Assembly: GCA_025435555.1 (NCBI GenBank)
Contig: JAIWWG010000007.1
Span: forward strand, 558,001 to 622,000
Direction of reading: 5' to 3'
DNA length: 64,000 nucleotides
Origin: Chytriomyces cf. hyalinus JEL632
Taxonomy: Eukaryota > Chytridiomycota > Chytridiomycetes > Chytridiales > Chytriomycetaceae
Positions 43,524 through 54,822 of the stretch are shown here, piece by piece. Position 1 is the stretch's first letter, and each line of letters opens with the position of its first letter. A program made the position numbers and the translations under genes. Below the pieces are notes generated by a model. The model ran no database searches and was not told the origin of the DNA. It saw only the letters and a program-made list of their open reading frames with translations.

Positions 43524-46500
43524 ATGTCAGACGATTCATACAAAGGACTTCCTGTCTTTGATGCAACGACTGAAAACTGGCCACTATTTTATCTGAAAGT
43601 TCGTCTCTACTTGGAGTCGAAGGATCTTCTATATATTATCACTCGTGACCGAGACGATCTACCTGTTGCTGGGGAATCAGCTGATCAGAAATCTCAACGT
43701 GTCAAGGAGGCCAGCACAAGAGCTAAAGACGATGTTAAAGTCAGAAGTCTCTTAGTCAACAAATTCTCGTCTGAGGCAGCTGTTGAATTCAGTCGTAGGA
43801 CGCGTAATTCTTTATTTACACATTGCCAATCTTAATTATTTCTTTACGATCACTCATCTTTCTTCTGGATGTTTTTCAGTCTCTGTCTTTTCATCCAATC
43901 ATTTTATTCGATAGTTGTTTTACAAGCTACCTCTTTGTTCTGTTTTTTTTGATTCACACAATGGGTCACTTGACCATTGTTCTTAGTGTTTCTTACTTAT
44001 ATCTGTCTCTCCCTTGAGAGCAGAATCTTATCGTCTACTATTTTGTGCTCTGTTGCAGTATTGTTCTTACCGACTGCGTATATCTTTAGGTTTGCATGCT
44101 ACGACATTCTTTCTTAGTTTATTGTGCTAATAGTGGAGTCTTTAGTTGATCTATTAAAAGAGTAGTTACTATCGATACGAGCTTTAAGAACTTCTAAGAC
44201 GATCGCTATATAGTCGTGTACCAGCGTCTATATTTCTACACGTTATCAGCACCATCCTACTTGGACGATTCACTTTCATCAGAATATTTCAAGTTACAAC
44301 AATGTCAGACGATTCATACAAAGGACTTCCTGTCTTTGATGCAACGACTGAAAACTGGCCACTATTTTATCTGAAAGTTCGTCTCTACTTGGAGTCGAAG
44401 GATCTTCTATATATTATCACTCGTGACCGAGACGATCTACCTGTTGCTGGGGAATCAGCTGATCAGAAATCTCAACGTGTCAAGGAGGCCAGCACAAGAG
44501 CTAAAGACGATGTTAAAGTCAGAAGTCTCTTAGTCAACAAATTCTCGTCTGAGGCAGCCAATATGGTTGGCCGTGAGCCTTCAGCATTTTTAATGGTAAA
44601 AATTCTGGGTGAAAATTTTCAAAGTCAGTCAGCGAACTCAGTTCTAATTCGGCTGGACAAATTATTTGAGATCAAGTATGACTCTTCCAAGTCTATGTCG
44701 TCTCATATTTCAACCATCAACGCGTCAATTCAATCTTTGAAGGAATCTGGCGAACTTGATTGGGATAAACTACATCAAGTAGTTCTGTTACGGTCGATCC
44801 CTCGTACAACTGAGTGGAATCCGATTACCAGTTCTCTCAAAACTATGGAGAGTGGTTTAACCAAGGAGAAAATTATTCGAACGTTACTGGAGGCAGAAAT
44901 CGATTCGAAATCCCAAGTAACGGTTACGCGAGATAAATCTCAGAAAAATTCTACAGCATTCAATGCTGGTAGTAACAAGTCAAACAAATCCAATACTAAT
45001 TCGGGTAATGGTAACGGTTCGGTCATCAAATGCCACCGTTGTGGTAAGAATGGGCACATGCAGAAGGACTGTCACGTGAATCCCAAGAACTTCGACAAGT
45101 CGGTCTTGTCGAGTAATTCTAGTACTACGGGTAATGCTAATAATGCATCCAAGAAGTCTGGTAAGAATCAGGAAGGTGACAAAGTCAAGTTCTCATTCTG
45201 TGCTGCCAGCAAGCATCAATATCAATCCTCAGAGACGATCAAAAAGTCAGATTGGATTAAAGACAGTGGCGCATCAGACATTTATTGTAACAATCGTCAC
45301 GCTTTCAAAAATTTTGTTGCAAGAAAATCTCAAGTCGAGATTGCAAATGGAAAACTGGACACTACACTCGGTCATGGTTCAGTTGAAGTCGAAGCTACAT
45401 TATCGAATGGTACAACTCACCGGATCGAATTCAAAGATGTAATCTACGCACCCAACTTCAAATTCAATTTGTTGTCTACTATCTCGTTGGACAAACACGG
45501 TTTGAAGGAAGTCACTGAAAATGGGACCAGTACCTTTTATAAGGATACCACGGAGGTAATGACTGCAACCAAAGTTGACAATCGGTGGATTATGAATTTT
45601 GAGGTCATAATCAACGGTACAGCTCTATCAGCTATTCAAAACGATTACGAAATTCTACATCGACGCATGTGCCACATCAGCCACGCGAGTATACTGAAAT
45701 TGTCGAAAATCGTTGATAATCTCAAAGTGCCGCCAGTACCACCTAGCTTTCACTGTGACGCCTGTGTCGAAAATAAGATGACAAGGCGTTCATTCAAGAG
45801 TTCTGGAAATCCACGATCTAAATATCCACTCGAGTTGGTCCATATGGATTTCGCAATTATCAATACACCCGGTCGAAATGGGGAAACAGTAATATTGGTT
45901 TTAACAGATGATGCCACACTGTGTCGGTTTACTTTTCCGATGAAAGGGCGTTCTGGCGACGAAATTGTCGAATATTTTAAACCATGGCTTACCTGGGCAG
46001 AGCGAATGTCCGGTAAAAAATTGAAAGTTATTCGGTCTGACAATGCCAAGGAATTTATCCACGGCGTATTCAAAAACTTCATTGTCGAACTCGGTATTGA
46101 GCAGCAAGTTTCAGTACCTTATGAGCACGAGCAAAATGGGATGGCGGAGGTTTCTAATCGGATTATTCTCGATCGAGCCAGGACCATTCTCAACGACTCA
46201 CCTCTAACTAAAGCGTTTTGGCCCTATGCCATTCTCAACGCTACGTATGTTTCAAATCGATCCCCCGTTGTTCACAACGATTCCATGACTCCAATCGAAA
46301 TGTTTACCGGTATCAAGCCAAATCTTGGTAACCTGGTTATTTTTGGGTCAAAAGGTTTTTCTAGGTTAGCTGCAGAAAATCTTAAGGGTCGAAACAAATT
46401 GGACGTACGAACTGTCAGCTGTTATTTTCTGGGCTACACGAGCCACGAAAACACGTATAACGTTATAACTACTGATCTCTCCGAAATCTTCACTACTACG

Positions 46501-49500
46501 AACGTGAAATTCATCGAGACCAACACCAAAGTTCCTGCATCAATTAGTGATCCTGTCGAACCTCAACATGTCGAATTCTTTGAAGACGATCTTGAGGCTT
46601 CTAACGATCAGGAGGAGGTTATTGATCAGGAGGAGATTGTTGATCAGGGAAATGTCAGTGACGAGTCGGACTTCAGTGAATTGGAGATACCCGCACCCCC
46701 ACCTCGTCGATCAACACGAATTCCAGTACCACGTAAGGGTTGGAACTCATCACGAAACTCGGTTCATTATGCTTTCTTGTCGAACGGTATCGATGTCAAA
46801 GATCCACGCGTTGTGGAAGCTCGTACTGTCGAAATCAACCAGCTCAAGGAATTTGGAGTTTGGGAACATGTACCGAAATCTAAAGATATGCACGTCATTG
46901 GGTGTAGGTTTGTTGATGTACAGAAAAAGGATTCTCAAGGTAATCCTGGTAAATTCAAGTCTCGATTGGTAGCTCAAGGTTTTACAATGATCGAGGGTGT
47001 CGAGTACTTTGACACGTTTGCACCGGTAGCCAGGCCGTATTCAATCAGGATGTTTATGATCATGTGCTGTGATCACGATCTGGAGATGTATCAAGCTGAC
47101 GTACGTAATGCTTTCGTTCAAGCCAAGCTGGATGACGAAGTGTACATGAGGCAACCTCCTGGATTTGAAGAGTACCCTTTTGGTACAGGTGTACCAACCG
47201 TTCTAAAGCTTCTACGGGCATTGTACGGTACAAAGCAAGCTGCTAGAGCGTGGAACAAGACGTTTAGCAGTTCATTGAAAGATCTCGGTTTCAAGCCAAG
47301 TGTCTTCGACCCATGTATTTTCACACGTGGGAAACTCACGGACAAGGATTTCATCATGTTGATCCTGATCGTGGACGATTTTCTGTGTGGTATTGCCAGG
47401 AGCAACAAGTCTCTCTGGGCCAAGTTCGTTAAGGAGTTATCTGCCAAATTTGAAATCAAGGATTTAGGTGTAGTGGAACGTTTCGTTGGTATGCAAGTCA
47501 TGAGGGACGAGTCTCGGATCTATCTATCACAGAAGCCATCTCTGGGTGAGATGCTAACTCATTTTGGTATGACGGAAGCTACTACAAGGGAAACGCCAAT
47601 GGTAGGCACTCCAGTAGCACCTTCAGATGACAACGACACCACAACACAACCTTACAGGAGTCTCATTGGATGTCTCTTGTACCCTACTCAATGGACAAGA
47701 CCAGACCTAGCCTTTGCTGTTGGTAGTCTTAGTAGATTCAATAATAAGCCAAGTGATATTCACTGGAAGCACGCTACCGATGTTCTACGGTACGTTAAAA
47801 AGTCACTGGACCTCTGTCTAGTGTTCACACGGTGCAAGGAGTTCCACCATGTCGGCTACGCAGATGCTGAATGGTTAACAGACACGGTAGACTGTCGTTT
47901 TACGTACGGCTACATCACATTCTTGGACTCAAACATTATGCACTGGAAAAGTAAACGATCTGGAGGAGTTGTAGGTTCAACGACAGGCTGCCGAATTGGA
48001 GAGCGTCTATATGTGCCTCACTCATATGATCTGGGAACGCGATTTACTCAAGTCTCTGGGAATTGTAACCAAGAGGATGAAGATTTTCAATGACAATATG
48101 GCCTTGATCAAGATTCTGAACAGCGAAAGGATGCTGGACAGGACTAAGCACATGGCGGTGAAAATTGAGTTTATTCGTGAGTACATCAACAAGCAAGAGC
48201 TCAACGTGGAACACATCAGCACTACTGAAATGAAGGCTGACATGTTCACAAAGAGTCTTGGCAAGATTTTGTTCAAGAAGGGAGTGGATGGAATTGGTTT
48301 GGTAAGCCATACATGATTGTACATGTGTGGAGGAGTGTTGAATTCAGTCGTAGGACGCGTAATTCTTTATTTACACATTGCCAATCTTAATTATTTCTTT
48401 ACGATCACTCATCTTTCTTCTGGATGTTTTTCAGTCTCTGTCTTTTCATCCAATCATTTTATTCGATAGTTGTTTTACAAGCTACCTCTTTGTTCTGTTT
48501 TTTTTGATTCACACAATGGGTCACTTGACCATTGTTCTTAGTGTTTCTTACTTATATCTGTCTCTCCCTTGAGAGCAGAATCTTATCGTCTACTATTTTG
48601 TGCTCTGTTGCAGTATTGTTCTTACCGACTGCGTATATCTTTAGGTTTGCATGCTACGACATTCTTTCTTAGTTTATTGTGCTAATAGTGGAGTCTTTAG
48701 TTGATCTATTAAAAGAGTAGTTACTATCGATACGAGCTTTAAGAACTTCTAAGACGATCGCTATATAGTCGTGTACCAGCGTCTATATTTCTACAGCAGC
48801 CAATATGGTTGGCCGTGAGCCTTCAGCATTTTTAATGGTAAAAATTCTGGGTGAAAATTTTCAAAGTCAGTCAGCGAACTCAGTTCTAATTCGGCTGGAC
48901 AAATTATTTGAGATCAAGTATGACTCTTCCAAGTCTATGTCGTCTCATATTTCAACCATCAACGCGTCAATTCAATCTTTGAAGGAATCTGGCGAACTTG
49001 ATTGGGATAAACTACATCAAGTAGTTCTGTTACGGTCGATCCCTCGTACAACTGAGTGGAATCCGATTACCAGTTCTCTCAAAACTATGGAGAGTGGTTT
49101 AACCAAGGAGAAAATTATTCGAACGTTACTGGAGGCAGAAATCGATTCGAAATCCCAAGTAACGGTTACGCGAGATAAATCTCAGAAAAATTCTACAGCA
49201 TTCAATGCTGGTAGTAACAAGTCAAACAAATCCAATACTAATTCGGGTAATGGTAACGGTTCGGTCATCAAATGCCACCGTTGTGGTAAGAATGGGCACA
49301 TGCAGAAGGACTGTCACGTGAATCCCAAGAACTTCGACAAGTCGGTCTTGTCGAGTAATTCTAGTACTACGGGTAATGCTAATAATGCATCCAAGAAGTC
49401 TGGTAAGAATCAGGAAGGTGACAAAGTCAAGTTCTCATTCTGTGCTGCCAGCAAGCATCAATATCAATCCTCAGAGACGATCAAAAAGTCAGATTGGATT

Positions 49501-52500
49501 AAAGACAGTGGCGCATCAGACATTTATTGTAACAATCGTCACGCTTTCAAAAATTTTGTTGCAAGAAAATCTCAAGTCGAGATTGCAAATGGAAAACTGG
49601 ACACTACACTCGGTCATGGTTCAGTTGAAGTCGAAGCTACATTATCGAATGGTACAACTCACCGGATCGAATTCAAAGATGTAATCTACGCACCCAACTT
49701 CAAATTCAATTTGTTGTCTACTATCTCGTTGGACAAACACGGTTTGAAGGAAGTCACTGAAAATGGGACCAGTACCTTTTATAAGGATACCACGGAGGTA
49801 ATGACTGCAACCAAAGTTGACAATCGGTGGATTATGAATTTTGAGGTCATAATCAACGGTACAGCTCTATCAGCTATTCAAAACGATTACGAAATTCTAC
49901 ATCGACGCATGTGCCACATCAGCCACGCGAGTATACTGAAATTGTCGAAAATCGTTGATAATCTCAAAGTGCCGCCAGTACCACCTAGCTTTCACTGTGA
50001 CGCCTGTGTCGAAAATAAGATGACAAGGCGTTCATTCAAGAGTTCTGGAAATCCACGATCTAAATATCCACTCGAGTTGGTCCATATGGATTTCGCAATT
50101 ATCAATACACCCGGTCGAAATGGGGAAACAGTAATATTGGTTTTAACAGATGATGCCACACTGTGTCGGTTTACTTTTCCGATGAAAGGGCGTTCTGGCG
50201 ACGAAATTGTCGAATATTTTAAACCATGGCTTACCTGGGCAGAGCGAATGTCCGGTAAAAAATTGAAAGTTATTCGGTCTGACAATGCCAAGGAATTTAT
50301 CCACGGCGTATTCAAAAACTTCATTGTCGAACTCGGTATTGAGCAGCAAGTTTCAGTACCTTATGAGCACGAGCAAAATGGGATGGCGGAGGTTTCTAAT
50401 CGGATTATTCTCGATCGAGCCAGGACCATTCTCAACGACTCACCTCTAACTAAAGCGTTTTGGCCCTATGCCATTCTCAACGCTACGTATGTTTCAAATC
50501 GATCCCCCGTTGTTCACAACGATTCCATGACTCCAATCGAAATGTTTACCGGTATCAAGCCAAATCTTGGTAACCTGGTTATTTTTGGGTCAAAAGGTTT
50601 TTCTAGGTTAGCTGCAGAAAATCTTAAGGGTCGAAACAAATTGGACGTACGAACTGTCAGCTGTTATTTTCTGGGCTACACGAGCCACGAAAACACGTAT
50701 AACGTTATAACTACTGATCTCTCCGAAATCTTCACTACTACGAACGTGAAATTCATCGAGACCAACACCAAAGTTCCTGCATCAATTAGTGATCCTGTCG
50801 AACCTCAACATGTCGAATTCTTTGAAGACGATCTTGAGGCTTCTAACGATCAGGAGGAGGTTATTGATCAGGAGGAGATTGTTGATCAGGGAAATGTCAG
50901 TGACGAGTCGGACTTCAGTGAATTGGAGATACCCGCACCCCCACCTCGTCGATCAACACGAATTCCAGTACCACGTAAGGGTTGGAACTCATCACGAAAC
51001 TCGGTTCATTATGCTTTCTTGTCGAACGGTATCGATGTCAAAGATCCACGCGTTGTGGAAGCTCGTACTGTCGAAATCAACCAGCTCAAGGAATTTGGAG
51101 TTTGGGAACATGTACCGAAATCTAAAGATATGCACGTCATTGGGTGTAGGTTTGTTGATGTACAGAAAAAGGATTCTCAAGGTAATCCTGGTAAATTCAA
51201 GTCTCGATTGGTAGCTCAAGGTTTTACAATGATCGAGGGTGTCGAGTACTTTGACACGTTTGCACCGGTAGCCAGGCCGTATTCAATCAGGATGTTTATG
51301 ATCATGTGCTGTGATCACGATCTGGAGATGTATCAAGCTGACGTACGTAATGCTTTCGTTCAAGCCAAGCTGGATGACGAAGTGTACATGAGGCAACCTC
51401 CTGGATTTGAAGAGTACCCTTTTGGTACAGGTGTACCAACCGTTCTAAAGCTTCTACGGGCATTGTACGGTACAAAGCAAGCTGCTAGAGCGTGGAACAA
51501 GACGTTTAGCAGTTCATTGAAAGATCTCGGTTTCAAGCCAAGTGTCTTCGACCCATGTATTTTCACACGTGGGAAACTCACGGACAAGGATTTCATCATG
51601 TTGATCCTGATCGTGGACGATTTTCTGTGTGGTATTGCCAGGAGCAACAAGTCTCTCTGGGCCAAGTTCGTTAAGGAGTTATCTGCCAAATTTGAAATCA
51701 AGGATTTAGGTGTAGTGGAACGTTTCGTTGGTATGCAAGTCATGAGGGACGAGTCTCGGATCTATCTATCACAGAAGCCATCTCTGGGTGAGATGCTAAC
51801 TCATTTTGGTATGACGGAAGCTACTACAAGGGAAACGCCAATGGTAGGCACTCCAGTAGCACCTTCAGATGACAACGACACCACAACACAACCTTACAGG
51901 AGTCTCATTGGATGTCTCTTGTACCCTACTCAATGGACAAGACCAGACCTAGCCTTTGCTGTTGGTAGTCTTAGTAGATTCAATAATAAGCCAAGTGATA
52001 TTCACTGGAAGCACGCTACCGATGTTCTACGGTACGTTAAAAAGTCACTGGACCTCTGTCTAGTGTTCACACGGTGCAAGGAGTTCCACCATGTCGGCTA
52101 CGCGGATGCTGAATGGTTAACAGACACGATTGACTGTCGTTTCACATACGGCTACATCACGTTCTTGGACTCAAACATTATGCACTGGAAAAGTAAACGA
52201 TCTGGAGGAGTTGTAGGTTCAACAACAGCTGCCGAATTGGAGAGCGTCTATATGTGCCTCACTCATATGATCTGGGAACGCGATTTACTCAAGTCTCTGG
52301 GAATTGTAACCAAGAGGATGAAGATTTTCAATGACAATATGGCCTTGATCAAGATTCTGAACAGCGAAAGGATGCTGGACAGGACTAAGCACATGGCGGT
52401 GAAAATTGAGTTTATTCGTGAGTACATCAACAAGCAAGAGCTCAACGTGGAACACATCAGCACTACTGAAATGAAGGCTGACATGTTCACAAAGAGTCTT

Positions 52501-52557
52501 GGCAAGATTTTGTTCAAGAAGGGAGTGGATGGAATTGGTTTGGTAAGCCATACATGA
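43524..52557 (+). CDS. Gag-Pol polyprotein of the outer Copia (interrupted)
   Basis: Segments 43524-43780 and 48801-52557, 1338 codons with the stop, if one copy of the 5-bp duplication is counted. Domains in order: Gag (ENWPLFYLKVRLYL...), zinc knuckle CHRCGKNGHMQKDC (CX2CX4HX4C), aspartic protease WIKDSGASD, pre-integrase zinc domain (HRRMCHISH...CDACVENK), integrase core (HMDFAII, VIRSDNAKEF, EHEQNGMAEVSN: D, D, E), Copia RT (KSRLVAQGF, QADVRNAFVQA, LILIVDDFLCG), and RNase H (GYADAEWLTD, TTAAELESVYM). RT has IVDD where YVDD is usual. No stop or frameshift is seen in these segments. Confidence 0.93.
43781..44240 (+). repeat. LTR 2 (5' LTR of inner Copia)
   Basis: 460 bp; no difference from LTR 1 seen by eye. 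Confidence 0.95.
44302..48316 (+). pseudogene. Gag-Pol of the inner Copia, frameshifted near the end
   Basis: Starts MSDDSYKGLPVFDATTENWP and carries all domains of the outer copy. One extra G near 47985 (ACGACAGGCTGCC against ACAACAGCTGCC in the outer copy) shifts the frame inside RNase H; translation then ends at 48093 rather than at the normal stop at 48316. Protease, integrase and RT are intact, but the last part of RNase H (AAELESVYM onward) is lost. Confidence 0.92.
48336..48795 (+). repeat. LTR 3 (3' LTR of inner Copia)
   Basis: 460 bp, same sequence as the others, followed by GCAGC and the resumed gag of the outer element. Confidence 0.95.
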
Positions 52558-52576
52558 TTGTACATGTGTGGAGGAG

Positions 52577-53036
52577 TGTTGAATTCAGTCGTAGGACGCG
52601 TAATTCTTTATTTACACATTGCCAATCTTAATTATTTCTTTACGATCACTCATCTTTCTTCTGGATGTTTTTCAGTCTCTGTCTTTTCATCCAATCATTT
52701 TATTCGATAGTTGTTTTACAAGCTACCTCTTTGTTCTGTTTTTTTTGATTCACACAATGGGTCACTTGACCATTGTTCTTAGTGTTTCTTACTTATATCT
52801 GTCTCTCCCTTGAGAGCAGAATCTTATCGTCTACTATTTTGTGCTCTGTTGCAGTATTGTTCTTACCGACTGCGTATATCTTTAGGTTTGCATGCTACGA
52901 CATTCTTTCTTAGTTTATTGTGCTAATAGTGGAGTCTTTAGTTGATCTATTAAAAGAGTAGTTACTATCGATACGAGCTTTAAGAACTTCTAAGACGATC
53001 GCTATATAGTCGTGTACCAGCGTCTATATTTCTACA
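52577..53036 (+). repeat. LTR 4 (3' LTR of outer Copia)
   Basis: 460 bp, same sequence as the others, ending TTTCTACA before the TAAAC duplication. Confidence 0.95.
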
Positions 53037-53041
53037 TAAAC

Positions 53042-54614
53042 CAGTCAGTTTGAACAATTGGATCAAAAGTCAACATCAGTTTACCGTCACCGAAGTCATA
53101 ATTTCCAGCAGCTGCTGGCCTAATTAGACCTGCGTGTTGCTTGTGCCATTTGTTGTGCTTTTCAAAGAATGACAGCAGGTCTCCAGCAAACTCTTGGACA
53201 GAGTACCTGGCCTGCATCTGAGCAAATTCTTCAGTTGCAAAGGATCCCACAAAAGTTACTCGCAGGTGATCCCAAGGCATTGCTGGTAAGTGGCGCAGCA
53301 CCGGTTGGTCAAACACAGATATGTAGTGGTGAGATTTGATGGTCTTCCGGGATGAATTCCCGATCACTGATGACAGATAGATACACGGTTGCATCAAGCT
53401 GACTACAGATTCAGTAGTGCGAGAAACATTGACAAATTCCTCTGGAAGGTATCCTATCCAATTTCCGTTTGCAATAGCCTCGGCAGGTTTTTTGGGAGAC
53501 AGTGAAGTAGAATTCTCTCCTGAAATATGCTTTGAACGGATTAGGAATTTAATCTGAGAATTGGCAGTTGGAATGGGGGGGGTCTCAACCGCCGATTTAA
53601 AAAACGGCGGATTAGAAGCAATATAAAACACAATCCGCCGTTTTTTAAATCGGCGGATTCTGTACCGGGAGGCGAGTAGTGAAAGATTGCTTGGTTCCGC
53701 CGATTTAAAAAACGGCGGAAGAGTAAGAGGAAAGCACTCGAAAGAAAATGAGGACTGAGGAGCAGGTGAGAGAAACATTCCTACCTTCCAACACTCTGGA
53801 CACATCGCAATTTGCATCGCGTCTTTTTGCACTTCTGCAAATACTCCTGGAGTTGCTTCATAAATGGCATCGTCCATGCCTTTTTTCAAGCTAACAGGAT
53901 GCTGCAATTTGTTGACAGTTACGTAGAATCCACTTTGGCTCAACAGTAGTCCTCCAAGACGATTGTCATATTGCGACACGTCATACATTTCAACAAGCTT
54001 GGGATCCAAAGAATTCATAATCTCGTCTTCAATTTTCAGTATCCACTGTAGATTCTAATGAAAGTTGCCCAAAGAAGTAAGGGAGTTTCAGTGGCAGACA
54101 GTTCTGAACGACATATGCTTACAGCCACATATGGTCCAGCATGAACATATCTCAAGTTTGATTTTACGTAACCACAGTCACAAACAAGGCAGCAATGTTT
54201 GGTTTGATACGATAGCGATTTTGCGCACTTCAGATATAGGTTCTCTACGTGACTCTGACAGCCAAATCGATATTCCGCGTCCAATGTTTTCAATTCCTCC
54301 CTGTCGTAGACGCATGCTTTGAGGGAATGGTTGTTTTTCATTTGATACGCTTTTCTATGGGAGGCTGTGTTTCGGAATTGTGTTTCCCTCAATGCAGCTG
54401 GAGATTGTTTTGCCCGACATGCTGCAACTCGAAGTCTTGTTGCTTCGCGGAGTTTACTCGGCGAAAGTTTACTGACGCGTCGCTGTTTGAGGGCCTTGTG
54501 AATAGTCGTTGATAGTGTTCGGTGCACGTGTTCCGTTCCAATTTGTCCCAAGGTGCCTGCTGTATGATCGGGGTTTTCAATGTGAGTGGTGCCGACACAA
54601 CAAGATTGTCCCAC
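53042..54614 (-). pseudogene. Helitron B Rep region, N-terminal part
   Basis: Minus strand: 54614-54120 (TLGQIGTEHVHRTLST, zinc-like KHCCLVCDCGYVKSNL), an intron, then 54060-53790 (KLVEMYDVSQYDNRLGGLLL, ending MCPECWK), an intron holding GGCGG repeats (53785-53525), then the DUF6570-like block (KPAEAIANGNWIGYLPEEFV) to 53042, where the Copia interrupts it at QTDWF. Splice sites correspond to those of A and C. The start codon is unclear: the frame opens with GTG at 54614. Confidence 0.7.
53575..53720. repeat. Palindromic GGCGG-type repeat inside an intron of Helitron B
   Basis: Inverted copies: CCGCCGATTTAAAAAACGG then CGG, and AATCCGCCGTTTTTTAAATC then GGCGG. The arms can pair as hairpins. 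Same intron as the arrays at 29670 (A) and 58660 (C). Confidence 0.7.
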
Positions 54615-54822
54615 CTTTGTTATAGAAATTGCCGGACTCAGCAGATGCTAAAATTGGCCTGTTAGGAAGTTGCACTGTTCTGAATAGTGGTCGCATGTAA
54701 TTCAAGAAAGTGTGGAGGACAATGGTTCTTTATATGCAACTCCGCATCAATTTGGGATATTAAAAAAAAATTGCGATTAAATAAAAAAATTCACAAGCTG
54801 CCATCAGCAAAATCTTCCCCAA

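Larger units (their letters stand above)
43781..48795 (+). mobile_element. Inner Copia LTR retrotransposon (5,015 bp)
   Basis: LTRs at 43781-44240 and 48336-48795, the same 460-bp sequence as the outer pair, same orientation, TSD GCAGC. Complete structure with gag-pol 44302-48316. It is a near-identical sibling of the element it sits in; apart from one patch (47865-47985) I see no differences. Confidence 0.95.
43776..48800. repeat. 5-bp target-site duplication GCAGC of the inner Copia
   Basis: GCAGC at 43776-43780 and at 48796-48800 bracket the inner element exactly. It shows that the second copy integrated into the gag of the first, rather than arising by unequal crossing over. Confidence 0.93.
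43003..53036 (+). mobile_element. Outer Copia LTR retrotransposon, split by an inner copy
   Basis: LTRs at 43003-43462 and 52577-53036 (460 bp, TG...CA, no differences seen by eye), TSD TAAAC. Internal sequence begins CGTTATCAGCACCATCC after the 5' LTR (candidate primer-binding site) and ends TGTGTGGAGGAG before the 3' LTR (candidate polypurine tract). The gag-pol frame starts at 43524, is interrupted at 43780 by the inner copy, and resumes at 48801. Without the inner copy the element is about 5.0 kb. Confidence 0.95.
42998..53041. repeat. 5-bp target-site duplication TAAAC of the outer Copia
   Basis: TAAAC at 42998-43002 directly precedes the first LTR and TAAAC at 53037-53041 directly follows the last LTR. 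Helitron B sequence continues on both sides. Confidence 0.9.

Noticed and set aside
45750-46107. Open frames antisense to the Copia integrase and RT
   Set aside because: They appear identically in both copies as shadows of the coding strand and match no known protein.
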